From assembly GCF_030867145.1 (NCBI RefSeq), contig NC_134415.1, positions 71,577,300 to 71,641,299 of the forward strand: DNA of 64,000 bases, written 5' to 3'. This stretch comes from Opisthocomus hoazin (lineage: Eukaryota > Chordata > Aves > Opisthocomiformes > Opisthocomidae). The notes below the pieces were generated by a model. It saw only the letters and a list, made by a program, of their open reading frames with translations, was not told the origin of the DNA and did no database searches. Position numbers and translations under genes: made by a program. Below are positions 62,817-64,000 of the stretch, one piece after another (within the stretch, counting starts at the first letter, position 1; the number at the start of each line of letters is the position of its first letter).

Positions 62817-64000
62817 CCATGATCTCCAGTTATATGATCAAATACCTACATATGCCTGCAAGGTTTGGGGTGCAGGTCCAGCCAGACCTCTCACATACCA
62901 GCTGGTCCAGGTATCCCTCCCCAGATCTCAGACCGCTTCAGCCATTCCACCAGGTCAGTCAGCCAAGGCTGCTGTTATCACAGACTGCACCCTGCCTAAT
63001 GGCTAAAAATTTACAGAAGTAGTCAATATAGCTTTCCCTTCTCCATGTCTGTGTTAGAGAGCAATCACGAGGCTGCAAGGAGAGAAGCTTCAGCTGGCCA
63101 ACATAGGAGACTGAAATGTTTTCTAATTAGTTTTCCAATTGATCAGGCAGCTGAATTAATTCTCCTAGTGACACATGATCACTAGTTCACAACCCAGGAG
63201 AAAAGCGGGAAACACACAGCTAAGCAGAGTGACTCTCGCAGAGGTAGCAGGCCACCAGTCGTCTCACCTGTCATGTCAATCTACACCTTCAGATCAAGTA
63301 CCAGGTACTTCTTGTGTTAACTTTGCTTACCTTTACGAAGCTACAAGACTGAAATATGCTTAGAAGCTCCTCTCAGTAAAAACAGTTAATGGCAACTATA
63401 GTACCGGGGTTGGAGGGCTGCACCCAGTCCCTTCTCCACACAAGTCTATGCATCAGTGTTTTCCGCACACATGTCCTAAAATTGCTGTTCTTCAGAAAGC
63501 ACCCTGTATTTTGACATAGCTAGATGATTATTAGGTTTATGAGTACTAATGTACATTTTCCCATCCTGTACAAGTACTTCAAATGCTCAGAGGCATGCAT
63601 GGAAATCCTTCACTGAGCTCCAGGTGTGAGCTGGCATCTGCCCTGACACCCACCCTGCGGCCCTTCAGTCCGTCTTCACACTTTCTGCCTCTCTCGGCAC
63701 TATTTCTGCTCTCCTCTCAGCTGTCTCCCTGGAGGATACAAGAGTCTTACCTGGGAAGCCAAAGCAAAAGGAATAGTTATGAAGTAACTAGGCTTTAAGA
63801 TGAAGAAATGCATTACTTGTACTGAAAAATTAAGTCAATAGGTATCCTCAGCAACTTCTGAGAAAGAAGCAGGGAGGAACTTTATCAACAACTGTCACAC
63901 ATGCTACAAAACACTGTGAAGCAGCTGACTATAAGAATAAAGCACTCATAAAAGATATATGACAAAAATGAAACCTCGTTAACTTGACATATACTTCAAA

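Larger units (their letters stand above)
24846..64000 (-). other. RNF217: RNF217 gene, 3' portion (five coding exons and introns)
   Basis: This is the overall gene span within the window; the gene continues past the right edge. Five exons on the minus strand read in order with compatible phases (0, 0, 1, 1). They encode 248 residues that match the C-terminal half of vertebrate RNF217 as I remember it. From the first visible codon the order is: last RING1 cysteines, IBR zinc domain, RING2 with the catalytic cysteine, a hydrophobic segment, and a basic cytosolic-type tail. RBR ligases pass ubiquitin through a RING2 cysteine thioester. From the literature as I recall it, RNF217 promotes ferroportin turnover and so influences iron export. 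Introns in the window are about 7.6, 8.0, 6.9 and 2.1 kb, plus at least 13.8 kb upstream. The N-terminal exon(s) are missing from the window. Confidence 0.95.
50182..64000 (-). other. RNF217: 3' part of a large upstream RNF217 intron
   Basis: At least 13.8 kb lies upstream of the first visible exon with no sequence encoding the expected RING1 peptide on the minus strand. It contains poly-C (53461-53472), a long poly-T tract (54232-54266), GC-richer patches near 56800-57060 and 57790-57920, a 13-base tandem duplication at 62791-62816, and a 1.6-kb CR1 copy at 58432-60026. Otherwise it is ordinary AT-rich intron sequence. Confidence 0.8.

Noticed and set aside
50182..64000. Upstream RNF217 exon carrying the main RING1 motif
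   Set aside because: I looked for the expected CRVCLED-type peptide on the minus strand and found none; no CpG-island first exon is visible either. It should lie beyond 64000.
1..64000. CRISPR array, phage, operon or bacterial defence system
   Set aside because: The sequence is vertebrate: introns with GT/AG sites, CR1 elements and AT-rich spacers. No regularly spaced direct repeats were seen.

Overview
The window looks like nuclear genomic DNA from a bird. The repeats are CR1 LINE fragments with the avian-type 3' tail (tandem ATTCTGTG-like units, no poly(A)). The background is AT-rich intron and intergenic sequence with microsatellites, and the only gene I can prove is a vertebrate gene split by introns of 2 to 8 kb. 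There are no bacterial-style operons, CRISPR arrays or prophages.

The gene is the 3' part of RNF217 (an RBR-type E3 ubiquitin ligase), transcribed on the minus strand. Five coding exons are intact, with canonical GT/AG splice sites and matching phases: 50181-49948 (78 codons: end of RING1 and start of the IBR), 42321-42157 (55 codons: rest of the IBR and start of RING2), 34183-33982 (RING2 with the catalytic Cys), 27111-27040 (start of the membrane anchor) and 24919-24846 (end of the anchor, basic tail and stop). Together they encode 248 residues. The exon(s) for the N-terminal region and most of RING1 are not in the window and should lie beyond 64000.

Region by region: 1-250 is GC-rich. 250-11100 is AT-rich intergenic DNA with one old CR1-like relic (about 5963-6390) and two unexplained open frames. 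11120-12110 is a GC- and CpG-rich block that could be a promoter or enhancer, possibly of the next gene downstream. 12110-24845 is intergenic or 3' UTR sequence, with a cluster of poly(A) hexamers near 23460-23500. 24846-50181 holds the exons and introns. 50182-64000 is the 3' part of a large upstream intron, containing a 1.6-kb decayed CR1 ORF2 copy at 58432-60026.

I found no new multi-gene system. The observations most worth checking are a CpG-rich antisense segment with an ATG and a perfect splice donor abutting the RNF217 stop codon, a 255-codon orphan open frame at 3325-4092, an intron-retention frame that would replace the RNF217 membrane anchor, and a CR1 internal-deletion derivative.
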